Part shown: positions 6,222 to 13,312 of the stretch, one piece after another
Layout: the number at the start of each line of letters is the position of its first letter
Numbering within the stretch: position 1 is the first letter of the stretch
Origin: Nitrososphaerales archaeon TH5894
Lineage (GTDB): Archaea > Thermoproteota > Nitrososphaeria > Nitrososphaerales > Nitrososphaeraceae
Direction of reading: 5' to 3'
Assembly: GCA_014523485.1 (NCBI GenBank)
Contig: JAATVK010000005.1
Location: 1 to 13,312 of the forward strand
DNA length: 13,312 nucleotides
Notes under the pieces: model-generated
What the model saw: the letters and a program-made list of their open reading frames with translations, nothing else
Database searches by the model: none
What the model was told of the DNA's origin: nothing
Translations under genes and position numbers: made by a program

Positions 6222-7463
6222 TTAAAGATCAATATTCTTTAACACTTTTTCCAATTTTTCTCTATTTCGTTCAGGCGTATAAATACGGATCATATCTAAA
6301 AAACCTGTTATTGAATTAATCAATGGAATATCGGAAGTAGGCGTTTCGAATTCTAAATTTTTATCAACTAACATTATTGAATTGAATTCTTCCTTGGAAG
6401 GAGTAAGGGGCATTGAAGGAGCTCGCGAAATATCAATAAATATGAAGCGTTCATCAATATCCAAAGATTCAGTTACCCCTTCCAAAAATTCTCTAATTTG
6501 TTTACCTGCTAACTCTTTATCAAATGCATTATATTTGTTTTGTAAAAATTTTTCATAAACACATTTGAAAAGTTTTCTTTTTTTATAATCCAAAGCCAAA
6601 TCTGAAGCAAATTTATTTCCAGTTAAAGAGCAAATAATATCTATTGTTTTTTCATCAGTATAGTCCAAATATTCTTCAATAGAAAAATTTGAAAAATTTA
6701 GCTGTTTATCTGCACTCATAAGAGAATGCAATAACATTACTTCACCTGCTCTCACAGTTTTATGAAAATATACAGCTTTAAACATTTGATATCTAGAAAT
6801 TAACATAGATTCAAGAGAATTAATTGCAGATTTATTGATACCTAAGTGACCGTTTGAAAGAACCTCAAAGGAACTAATTAACCTATAATAATCAACTTTT
6901 CCATATTCTGCACCAGTAAAGAAACTATCTCGAGGCAAATAATCCATGATATCTGCGGATAAACTTCCTGCTATGATTTCATTATAAAACATTTTTTTGG
7001 ATTCTCCAAAAGAAAGCTTACAGACATAATCACCATCATACCCATACTTTCTCAAAATATCAATTATTATTGTTTCTTTTATTATTTTTTTTCCTATTAT
7101 CTCATGATTAATTATCTTTGACTCATTCTCACTGAGAACTTCTTCAAAAAGGTGAGAAAAAGGCCCATGTCCGATATCATGTAATAACGCAGCTATCCGT
7201 AAACTTTCCACATCTTCTTTATAAGTAATATACCCTTTATCTAGAAGAGTCTCTGCTGCTAGTCCTGCTAAATGCATGGCTCCTAAGGAATGTTCAAAAC
7301 GGGTATGCTGAGCACTAGGATATACTAAGTGAGCCCCTGCCAGTTGCCTTATTTTTCTTAATCGTTGAAAAACTTCAGTATCAATTAATTTTTTTTCTAA
7401 ATCTGTAATACGGATATACTTATGAATAGGATCAGTTATTTCTCCTGTAAATTCTAAAACCAT
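6222..7463 (-). CDS. HD-domain phosphohydrolase, COG1078/SAMHD1-like
   Basis: A 413-aa protein with the complete HD metal site: H58 in TRFEHSLG, H95-D96 in LLHDIGHGPFSH, and D171 in SADIMDYLPRDS. The surrounding sequence (FQRLRKIRQLAG at 32-43, H120, RDSFFTGAEYG) marks it as the COG1078 group that contains SAMHD1-like and Enterococcus EF1143-like dNTP triphosphohydrolases, which cleave dNTP to deoxynucleoside and triphosphate. Archaeal members are mostly untested, so the substrate is inferred. The C-terminal ~200 residues would be the helical and accessory part involved in oligomerisation. The ATG at 7463 starts just ahead of the conserved ITDPIHKYIRIT segment. It is the first gene of a two-gene unit with pyrH, so nucleotide-pool control is a sensible guess. 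Confidence 0.9.
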   Translation of the reverse strand: MVLEFTGEITDPIHKYIRITDLEKKLIDTEVFQRLRKIRQLAGAHLVYPSAQHTRFEHSLGAMHLAGLAAETLLDKGYITYKEDVESLRIAALLHDIGHGPFSHLFEEVLSENESKIINHEIIGKKIIKETIIIDILRKYGYDGDYVCKLSFGESKKMFYNEIIAGSLSADIMDYLPRDSFFTGAEYGKVDYYRLISSFEVLSNGHLGINKSAINSLESMLISRYQMFKAVYFHKTVRAGEVMLLHSLMSADKQLNFSNFSIEEYLDYTDEKTIDIICSLTGNKFASDLALDYKKRKLFKCVYEKFLQNKYNAFDKELAGKQIREFLEGVTESLDIDERFIFIDISRAPSMPLTPSKEEFNSIMLVDKNLEFETPTSDIPLINSITGFLDMIRIYTPERNREKLEKVLKNIDL

Positions 7464-7475
7464 TTAAGTAGATTA

Positions 7476-7490
7476 TTATAAAAATATATT
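7476..7490 (-). promoter_or_regulatory. Probable TATA region of the HD-pyrH unit
   Basis: A run of A/T on the minus strand (AATATATTTTTATAA-like) centred about 20-27 bp upstream of the ATG at 7463. The exact box cannot be picked out in such AT-rich sequence. Confidence 0.35.
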
Positions 7491-7703
7491 TTCTTATAAA
7501 TGGTGTTGATATGGCAAACAGATAAACCTATTTTTTGAATAATCAAAAATAAAATGATGTTTAATTTTATATTTATCTAATCCCTATAAAAGAGAATCAT
7601 TATTCATTTATCACTCTATATATTAAACAAATAGTAATAATAAAGATATCAAAAATGGTAAAAGTCAAATGTTAAATACAGGTATTTGATATTAAAATGA
7701 CTC

Positions 7704-7741
7704 AAATATTATAATTGATACAAGTATTAATTATAATATTT
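7704..7741. repeat. 38-bp near-perfect palindrome
   Basis: Arms 7704-7716 (AAATATTATAATT) and 7729-7741 are perfect over 13 bp; a G-T wobble (7717/7728) and four more pairs then close on a tiny loop, so about 18 bp pair in all. It begins 70 nt downstream of the stop of the PH-like gene on the minus strand. It could be a transcript-end hairpin, a processing site or a cruciform-type protein site. No long T run follows on the minus strand, which weakens the simple terminator reading. Confidence 0.55.
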
Positions 7742-7810
7742 TAATAGTAGAAATTTATTTTCCCTTTTCAGGATACAAATTAAGATAATTAAATAAATTT
7801 ATACTAGATA

Positions 7811-8131
7811 TCAATAAACAATAACCTGTAAATTATTAAATAATTGTTTTAATTCTGTGCAAGATCCAACTATATCAAGATTTATACTTGATTGAATTGA
7901 AATTTTTGCACTTCTAAATACCAATCCCTTTTCACAATATTTTATTTCACGTAATTTATCTAACCGTTCGCTAATAACATCATCGGTTTTTAAAATATGT
8001 CCCCTTTGTGCATAAAGTATTATCCTAATATCAGTTATCAAAACGTTATATTTTTTTTCACCATACTTCACACTTGTTTTGCTATGGAATCTAATATTTT
8101 CATCAGGGAGTAGAAATTCCTGTATCGACAT
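7811..8131 (-). CDS. Small PH-like domain protein
   Basis: A 106-aa soluble protein. The pattern fits a bacterial/archaeal PH-like (bPH, GRAM-like) fold: an LLPDENIRFHSKTSVKYG start, strand pairs around YNVLITDIRIILYA and HILKTDDVISERL, a strand REIKYCEKGL, and a C-terminal helix from about residue 90 (SCTELKQLFNNLQ). The TDIRIILY segment resembles the T-[DN]-x-R-[IV]-I-x-Y signature of that superfamily. Such domains bind proteins or lipids, and nothing here shows which. There is no membrane segment. The ATG at 8131 is the first start in frame and begins the domain directly. It is divergent from tatC with 209 bp between. Family assignment is by pattern only. Confidence 0.6.
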   Translation of the reverse strand: MSIQEFLLPDENIRFHSKTSVKYGEKKYNVLITDIRIILYAQRGHILKTDDVISERLDKLREIKYCEKGLVFRSAKISIQSSINLDIVGSCTELKQLFNNLQVIVY

Positions 8132-8303
8132 ATTTGTTATACTAAAACGATACGATTAGTATTATTTATCAACTAGAGTCATAACTAATTATCCAAATTG
8201 ATAATTTAATTAAATACGAAATTTACAAAAAAAAATTATCAAATAACATCAAGAATGTTATCTTTTTTATTAATATATATTATTATTCATCTTGTTTAAA
8301 TAG

Positions 8304-8316
8304 ATATAAAATATAT
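8304..8316 (+). promoter_or_regulatory. TATA-like box for tatC
   Basis: ATATAAAATATAT, centred about 31 bp upstream of the ATG at 8341. It favours that start over the ATG of Met5 at 8353. Confidence 0.45.
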
Positions 8317-8340
8317 TTCACTATCGAGATCTTTAAACAT

Positions 8341-9159
8341 ATGCCCAATGAGATGTCTTTAAGAGAACATTTTTCTGAAATGAGGTCCAGGATATTGAGG
8401 GTTTCTATTATTATCTTAATAATTATTGTCTTTTGTATTACATTTGGGTTCAAAGTTTATCAAATTAATATAAGCATATTTAATGTTCCAAATACTCTTT
8501 ATATTCCATTTATTGATCCAAATCCATTTAATAATATAGCTATACAAGTTACCTCTTTTATGAAAGATTCTTTACTTCCTGTAGGAGTTGAACTTATTCA
8601 GACTGCTCCAGGTCAAGCTTTCTTTGCACAAATATATGTAGCAGTACTAATAGGAATTATTATTTCAATACCTCTATTAATCAGAGAACTGTATGAATTT
8701 ATTGGACCTGCAATAGAGGAAAGGGAAAAGAAACGAATCAACTTAGTGAAAATGTTAATTCCTACTTTAGGATTATTTCTGATAGGTATAATATTTTCAT
8801 ATTTACTTATAATTCCATTTACACTTGATCTCTTATACAAATATGGCGAATCAATCGGTGTAGAGACTTTTTTAAATATTAATGATTTTATAACTTTTGT
8901 TCTACAATTTCTAATTGGCTTCGGAATATCCTTTGAACTTCCACTGCTCATGTATATTATATCCTTATCAAAGATAATTGATTATGACTTCTGGAAAAAA
9001 AATTTCCGCTATTCCATAATTTTAATTGTAGTTTTTGGAGCTATTATTACTCCTGACGGCAGTGGAATTACAATGTGGTTAATTGCAGGGCCAATGATTT
9101 TATTATATTTAATAGGTATTATTCTTGTTCAAGCTAAAACGGCCGAAAAAGCAGTTTAA
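8341..9159 (+). CDS. tatC: Twin-arginine translocase subunit TatC
   Basis: The 272-aa receptor component of the Tat pathway, which recognises twin-arginine signal peptides. It has six predicted membrane helices (about 18-37, 96-114, 138-164, 182-209, 223-238, 243-264). Diagnostic residues are present: the N-terminal cytoplasmic SLREHFSEMRSR (E9, E13, R17) and RELYEFIGPAIEEREKK (115-131) in the first cytoplasmic loop, which forms the signal-peptide site. The membrane Glu of FELP (E199) and ITPDG (236-240) are also there. The external loop between helices 1 and 2 (about 38-95) is long and carries two proline-rich patches, as in many archaeal TatC. The partner tatA is 3.4 kb away on the other strand. 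A six-T run follows the stop, so it is probably monocistronic. Confidence 0.95.
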   Translation: MPNEMSLREHFSEMRSRILRVSIIILIIIVFCITFGFKVYQINISIFNVPNTLYIPFIDPNPFNNIAIQVTSFMKDSLLPVGVELIQTAPGQAFFAQIYVAVLIGIIISIPLLIRELYEFIGPAIEEREKKRINLVKMLIPTLGLFLIGIIFSYLLIIPFTLDLLYKYGESIGVETFLNINDFITFVLQFLIGFGISFELPLLMYIISLSKIIDYDFWKKNFRYSIILIVVFGAIITPDGSGITMWLIAGPMILLYLIGIILVQAKTAEKAV

Positions 9160-9167
9160 CTTTTTTA
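9160..9167 (+). terminator. T-run terminator after tatC
   Basis: Six consecutive T residues at 9161-9166 begin two bases after the tatC stop. Archaeal RNA polymerase stops at such T runs without needing a hairpin. It separates tatC from polB. Confidence 0.4.
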
Positions 9168-9237
9168 ATACTCGGTCATATTTAATAAAATTATTTGAAA
9201 AGATTAAATTTAATAGAATATAAATAAAGTAGAGATA

Positions 9238-11937
9238 GTGACTCAAGAATATTTTATTAAAGATGAAAATAAATTAAGTAACAATATATCAGACTTACCA
9301 GAAAATAAAAATGTTATATTACTCTCTGCTATTTATTCTGGAGAAGATCAAAAAGTTTTATTAAAATTTTATGATCCTGACTTGGAAGTAATATATTTCT
9401 GGAAAGATAGAACTAATCATAAACCATATTGTTATACGAAAATAGAATATAAAGAAAAAGCAGAAGAAATTATAAAAAAAGAACCAAAGTATAATATACT
9501 TCCTACTAAAAAAAATGATTTAATTTCGGACAAGGAAATTGATGTAATAAAAATTGTTGCGCCAGATCCTTTATCGATAGGAGGAACTGACAATAGTATA
9601 AGAGAAAAAATAACTGCATGGGAAGCAGATATAAAATACCATGAAAATTATCTATATGATAATGCGCTTATTCCCGGTACTTATTATTATAGGAAAAATG
9701 ATAATATTTATCAATATAAATATGAAATAGATCCTAAAATACGTAATAAACTTTATGAATTAATTGATAACAATAATTTAGATCTATTAGACACTAAAAC
9801 AATTAATTACAACTATTATATATCTCAGTGGGTTAATCTATTAAACCAACCAATTCCGGATCTAAAAAGAATTGCAATAGATATTGAAGTAGAATCTGAA
9901 GAAGGACGAATTCCACATCCACGAGACCATGATAAAACAGTTACTGCTATAGGATTAGCAGGGAGTGATGGTTTCAGAAAAGTATACGTCTTAAATAAGG
10001 ATTCGAATGAAAAAAATGCCTTTATTTCTGAAGCAGAAGTAGTTGAAACTGAAAAGGAGTTAATCCTAGCGGCATTCAAAGATATTAAAAATTACCCCAT
10101 TATTATTACGTTCAATGGAGATGACTTTGATCTTCCATATTTATACATGAGGGCGCAAGACCCCAGAATAGATCCATTAAATAAAGAAATTATAAAAAAA
10201 GAAGATATTCCAATTGTTGTAAAAAGGGATACTTTTATAAAAAGAGGAATGCAGGCAGAACCAGTAAATCTTAAACATGGAATTCATATTGATCTATTTA
10301 GAACGTTCCAAAATAGATCTATACAGATTTATGCTTTTAACCATAAATACGCAGAATATACGTTAAATGCTATTTCCGAATCATTACTTAATGATCATAA
10401 AATAGAATTTGAAGGAGACATATCAGACCTTCCTATACACAAATTGGCAGAGTATTGTTTAAAAGACGCTGATCTCACATTAGGACTTTCTACGTTTAAC
10501 GATAACCTTTTAATGAAACTATTAATAGTAATTTCTCGAATTTCGCATTTACCAATTGATGATGTTTCAAGATTTGGAGTAAATCAATGGATCAGGGGAA
10601 TGTTATATTTTGAGCATAGACAAAATAATTTTTTAATACCTAGGAGAGATGAGCTCATATCTAAGGGAGTATCATCCACTACTGCTATAATCAAAGAAAA
10701 AAAATATCGCGGTGGTCTTGTAGTAGAACCCAAACTAGGAATACATTTTAATGTAGTAGTTGTTGATTTTGCATCACTTTATCCAAGTATTATAAAAGTT
10801 CATAATCTTTCCTATGAAACTGTAAATTGTTCTCACCTATCTTGCAAAAACGATCCAGAACAACAAATTCCTGAAACTACTCATTGGATATGTAAAAGAA
10901 GGAGAGGTTTGACATCTCTTCTCATTGGTTCTCTACGAGACTTGAGAGTAAGATACTATAAACAACTTTCAAAAGATAAAACAACAACTACAGATTATCG
11001 ACAGCTTTATGAAGTAATTAGTCAGGCTATAAAGGTAATACTAAATGCCAGTTATGGTGTTATGGGAGCAGAAATCTTTCCATTATATTGTCTACCAGTA
11101 GCCGACGCTACTGCAGCCATAGGAAGGGTAACAACAACACGAACAATAGAAAAATGTAAACAAATTGGTATTGAAGTAATATATGGTGATACAGATTCTT
11201 TATTTTTAAAAAACCCATCTTCTGCGAAAGTAAAGGAGATTTCAGAATGGGCAAGGACTCAGTTAGAGGTAGACTTAGAAATAGACAAAACGTACAGATA
11301 TGTTGTTTTTAGTGATTTAAAAAAGAATTACCTTGGAGTACTTGAAGATGGAACAGTAGATGTAAAAGGATTAACTGGTAAAAAATCACATACACCGCCA
11401 TTCATAAGAAAAGCTTTCTACAAAATTCTGGAAATACTAAAAGAAGTAAATTCTGAAAAGGATTTTCAAAAAGCAAAAGAGAATATCAAAAAGATAATAA
11501 GGATCTATGCTAATGATTTAGAGACTGGTAAAATTCATCCTTCAGAATTGAGTTTTAACGTTATGGTTAACAAATCACCTGATCGATATGGAGAAAAGAC
11601 AAATAATTCTAAGGTAAAATCAATAGATGGAAAAAATATTGATTTCATAACATACAAAGGTCTACCCCAACATATCAAAGCTGCAATGTTACTTCATCAA
11701 TCAGGAAGGGAGATTAAAGCAGGAGACATAATCTCCTATGTAAAAACAAAAACTAACGATGGGGTAAAACCGGTAGATTTGCTTAGAAATATTAACGAGA
11801 TCGACACAGAAAAATATCTTGAAGCTATGGAATCAACTTTTGATCAATTATTATCTGCATTAAACTATAACTTCCAATCCATATTAGGAAAAGATAGACA
11901 ATCTAATTTAGATGAACTATTTTGGTCTAAAAAATAA
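9238..11937 (+). CDS. polB: Family B DNA polymerase (PolB), with 3'-5' exonuclease
   Basis: An 899-aa archaeal replicative-type DNA polymerase. Exonuclease motifs: Exo I D215-I-E217, Exo II NGDDFD (293-298), Exo III YCLKD (406-410). Polymerase motifs: A DFASLYPSII (510-519), B KVILNASYG (599-607), C YGDTDS (649-654), then the KGLTGKKSHTPP block near residue 720. All catalytic carboxylates are intact, so both activities are expected. Between motifs A and B a Cys/His-bearing segment (NCSHLSC...HWIC) matches the C...GHxxC pattern of archaeal PolB. The N-terminal ~200 residues would be the domain that senses template uracil in related enzymes, but I cannot assign its pocket. The start is a GTG at 9238: there is no Met codon for more than 300 residues, and AT-rich TATA-like sequence lies 17-30 bp upstream. 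It is followed by its own-promoter ureohydrolase gene. Confidence 0.97.
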   Translation: MTQEYFIKDENKLSNNISDLPENKNVILLSAIYSGEDQKVLLKFYDPDLEVIYFWKDRTNHKPYCYTKIEYKEKAEEIIKKEPKYNILPTKKNDLISDKEIDVIKIVAPDPLSIGGTDNSIREKITAWEADIKYHENYLYDNALIPGTYYYRKNDNIYQYKYEIDPKIRNKLYELIDNNNLDLLDTKTINYNYYISQWVNLLNQPIPDLKRIAIDIEVESEEGRIPHPRDHDKTVTAIGLAGSDGFRKVYVLNKDSNEKNAFISEAEVVETEKELILAAFKDIKNYPIIITFNGDDFDLPYLYMRAQDPRIDPLNKEIIKKEDIPIVVKRDTFIKRGMQAEPVNLKHGIHIDLFRTFQNRSIQIYAFNHKYAEYTLNAISESLLNDHKIEFEGDISDLPIHKLAEYCLKDADLTLGLSTFNDNLLMKLLIVISRISHLPIDDVSRFGVNQWIRGMLYFEHRQNNFLIPRRDELISKGVSSTTAIIKEKKYRGGLVVEPKLGIHFNVVVVDFASLYPSIIKVHNLSYETVNCSHLSCKNDPEQQIPETTHWICKRRRGLTSLLIGSLRDLRVRYYKQLSKDKTTTTDYRQLYEVISQAIKVILNASYGVMGAEIFPLYCLPVADATAAIGRVTTTRTIEKCKQIGIEVIYGDTDSLFLKNPSSAKVKEISEWARTQLEVDLEIDKTYRYVVFSDLKKNYLGVLEDGTVDVKGLTGKKSHTPPFIRKAFYKILEILKEVNSEKDFQKAKENIKKIIRIYANDLETGKIHPSELSFNVMVNKSPDRYGEKTNNSKVKSIDGKNIDFITYKGLPQHIKAAMLLHQSGREIKAGDIISYVKTKTNDGVKPVDLLRNINEIDTEKYLEAMESTFDQLLSALNYNFQSILGKDRQSNLDELFWSKK

Positions 11938-11968
11938 GAAAAACATTGGTTATGGAGAATCTAGAAAC

Positions 11969-11978
11969 AATTTAATTT
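11969..11978 (+). promoter_or_regulatory. TATA-like box for the ureohydrolase
   Basis: AATTTAATTT, centred 27 bp upstream of the TTG at 12001. The spacing supports this TTG as the start on a leaderless transcript independent of polB. Confidence 0.45.
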
Positions 11979-12000
11979 GTAGCTTCCTAAATTAAGAGAA

Positions 12001-12969
12001 TTGAATTCTTTAGAAACCTTAGAGCACTTTTTTGTCGCTCCTGAGAAAACTAATTCAAAATGTAGTTTTGGAGATTTTCCAACTAAAATAACATTTAAAG
12101 AATCTGATGCAATTTTATATGGAATTCCTTTGGACATAACTACTACTTTTGGTAAAGGAACTTCTTATGGCCCCGAAGCAATTAGAGTAACGTCTTCAAA
12201 ACAGATAGAATCTTTTTTACTAGATGAAAACCAAGAAATTTATGAAAAAATTAAAATATATGATATAGGTGACCTATCACTAGTCAATTCTAAAATAAAT
12301 AGAAAATATGAAAAACTTTTAGAGAATAACTTAAAAAGAATCTCCAAAATAAATAAAATAAATTCATTAATAAGAAAAGAAAAAAAAGTCCCTATTATCT
12401 TAGGAGGAGAGCATACATTATCATATTTTAGTATAAAATCACTTGCTCATGAGAATCCTATAATAATTCATTTTGATGCACATCGAGATATGAAACCAAT
12501 GTATGATAGAAAGAAAATTTGTCATACAACACCGTTTTTTCATCTCATTGATGAAGGTCATATCACAGGTGATAATATTATTCAACTTGGAATTCGACAA
12601 AGTGACAAAGAGGAGAATGATATGGCTACCAACAATCGTGTTAATACTTTTACAGGATGGGAAATTAATAAAGATATTCATAAAGTCACAAGAAAAATAA
12701 GGGAACTTACAAATAATAGAAACATATACATTACATTTGATATTGATGTATATGATATTTGTTATGTACCTTGTACAGGAACACCTGAACCATTTGGATT
12801 AAATCCTTTCCAGATAATAGAAATACTTAAATCGATCAATAAAAGTGCTGTAGTGATTGGAATAGATATGGTAGAGGTTGCAGTTAAGAATAATGATTTT
12901 AGAGAGGGAACTTTAGCCACTCAAACACTTTACAGAATTTTTTCAAACCTCTATAAAAAATCAATGTAA
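12001..12969 (+). CDS. Ureohydrolase, agmatinase-like (arginase superfamily)
   Basis: A 322-aa di-manganese ureohydrolase that cleaves a guanidino group to urea and an amine. All six metal ligands are present: H138 in GGEHT, D159, H161 and D163 in HFDAHRD, and D247 and D249 in FDIDV. The N-terminal GIPLDITTTFGKGTSYGPEAIR (41-62) is the agmatinase-type G-x-P-D...G...GP-x-x-IR block. The best guess is agmatine to putrescine plus urea, in polyamine synthesis. The usual DPAYAPGTGTPEPGG reads DICYVPCTGTPEPFG (252-266) and the final DIVEV-N-P reads DMVEVAV, so guanidinobutyrate, guanidine or another substrate is possible, and I withhold speB. It starts with TTG; the first internal Met is at 164, inside the active site. 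It converges on 23S rRNA. Confidence 0.88.
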   Translation: MNSLETLEHFFVAPEKTNSKCSFGDFPTKITFKESDAILYGIPLDITTTFGKGTSYGPEAIRVTSSKQIESFLLDENQEIYEKIKIYDIGDLSLVNSKINRKYEKLLENNLKRISKINKINSLIRKEKKVPIILGGEHTLSYFSIKSLAHENPIIIHFDAHRDMKPMYDRKKICHTTPFFHLIDEGHITGDNIIQLGIRQSDKEENDMATNNRVNTFTGWEINKDIHKVTRKIRELTNNRNIYITFDIDVYDICYVPCTGTPEPFGLNPFQIIEILKSINKSAVVIGIDMVEVAVKNNDFREGTLATQTLYRIFSNLYKKSM

Positions 12970-13024
12970 ATTGACACATAAAAAAGATAGTTTATTAATT
13001 AATATAAATAGACTATAAATATTA

Positions 13025-13036
13025 TAATAAAAAACC
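13025..13036 (-). terminator. T-run downstream of 23S rRNA
   Basis: On the minus strand GG is followed by six T residues and further A/T, about 80-90 nt past the 23S 3' end. It is a plausible transcript end for the rRNA operon. No convincing hairpin precedes it, which is normal for archaea. Confidence 0.4.
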
Positions 13037-13115
13037 TCATCGTGTATAGGATCTAATTATCCAATAGTACTCTAACCTTTACGTATACTAACCAAGATTA
13101 AAGAGTAAATATATC

Positions 13116-13312
13116 AGGTGCCTTGGGTTATTGGTAATGGCAGGCTGAACATCTCGCCGAAGCTTGATGCGTACACCTCCATTCCATCAATGCTATCTTC
13201 TATAGCTACCCTTCTCCTTACGGAAGGCTGTCTTTTCTCGAGAATGGCTTCCTCCTTAGATGCTTTCAGGAGTTATCCAAAACAGCTTAGCTGCTCAGCG
13301 TGCCCTGTCGGA
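13116..13312 (-). rRNA. 23S ribosomal RNA, 3' end (partial)
   Basis: The minus strand carries the last ~197 nt of large-subunit rRNA, running off the right edge. Recognisable landmarks are GCTGAAAGCATCTAAG-like sequence (here CTGAAAGCATCTAAGGAGG), preceded by the GGCACGCTGAGCAGCTAAG block, and the domain VI end GTACGCATCAAGCTTCGGCG...TTACCAATAACCC. Its base composition is far less AT-rich than the flanks, which also marks the boundary. The exact 3' end is estimated within a few bases near 13116, where sequence turns AT-rich. No 5S rRNA or tRNA follows before the convergent ureohydrolase, as known for Thaumarchaeota, in which 5S is unlinked. Confidence 0.93.

Larger units (their letters stand above)
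7464..7810. other. 347-base intergenic region
   Basis: It separates two minus-strand genes and has no credible reading frame. It holds the promoter of the HD gene at its left end and the strong palindrome at 7704-7741. A weaker inverted repeat (ATATCAAA at 7646-7653 with TTTGATAT at 7685-7692) lies between them. Confidence 0.55.

Noticed and set aside
8141..8160. ACTAA/TTAGT with tandem ACGAT units upstream of the PH-like gene, as a possible operator
   Set aside because: Arms of only 5 bp and an asymmetric centre; not distinguishable from background.
8243..8269. 7-bp hairpin followed by a six-T run (terminator-like, plus strand)
   Set aside because: There is no plus-strand gene upstream for it to terminate, the stem has a single G-C pair, and the tatC promoter lies downstream of it.
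12970..13115. Possible 5S rRNA, tRNA or small RNA between the ureohydrolase and 23S
   Set aside because: No conserved 5S or tRNA blocks on either strand; only AT-rich sequence with a T run.
1..13312. CRISPR array, transposase, toxin-antitoxin or restriction genes
   Set aside because: No regularly spaced repeats and no such protein motifs in any credible reading frame.

Overview
The window is strongly AT-rich archaeal chromosome, most probably from a Nitrososphaerota (Thaumarchaeota) lineage. The evidence is an archaeal family B DNA polymerase, an archaeal-type UMP kinase, a PurP-family protein (an archaeal answer to PurH in purine synthesis), and TATA-like boxes about 25-31 nt upstream of many start codons, as expected for leaderless archaeal transcripts. 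A 23S rRNA 3' end is also followed by no 5S gene. The genus cannot be fixed from the sequence alone. I saw no phage, transposase, defence or CRISPR genes.

Layout. 1-1440: a small predicted secreted protein (minus), a 509-base gap with a 78-bp MITE-like palindrome, and an unrecognised 161-aa protein (plus). 1441-3444: a gene-poor stretch with a YfcE/MJ0936-type metallophosphoesterase (minus) and a HAD-family hydrolase (plus), divergent around a 369-base region holding three inverted repeats. 3457-5411: a PurP-like ATP-grasp protein and TatA (both minus), then a small unknown protein (plus). 5491-7463: a UMP kinase and an HD-domain phosphohydrolase of the dNTPase-like type, 11 bp apart and probably one operon (minus). 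7464-8131: a gap with a 38-bp near-perfect palindrome, then a small PH-like protein (minus). 8341-12969: TatC, the replicative-type DNA polymerase B and a ureohydrolase (agmatinase-like), all plus. From about 13116 to the right edge lies the 3' end of 23S rRNA (minus), facing the ureohydrolase.

How the genes relate. Nucleotide supply and use recur: PurP-like protein (purines), UMP kinase (pyrimidines), HD phosphohydrolase (possibly dNTP breakdown) and PolB (dNTP use). TatA and TatC form a minimal twin-arginine export pathway but are encoded 3.4 kb apart on opposite strands. The rest looks like single-gene units with their own promoters.

Points that most deserve a second look are the MITE-like element at 728-819, the 38-bp palindrome at 7704-7741, the PurP homologue whose glycine-rich ATP loop and other conserved motifs are replaced, the HD-phosphohydrolase/UMP-kinase pair, and the ureohydrolase with an altered signature.
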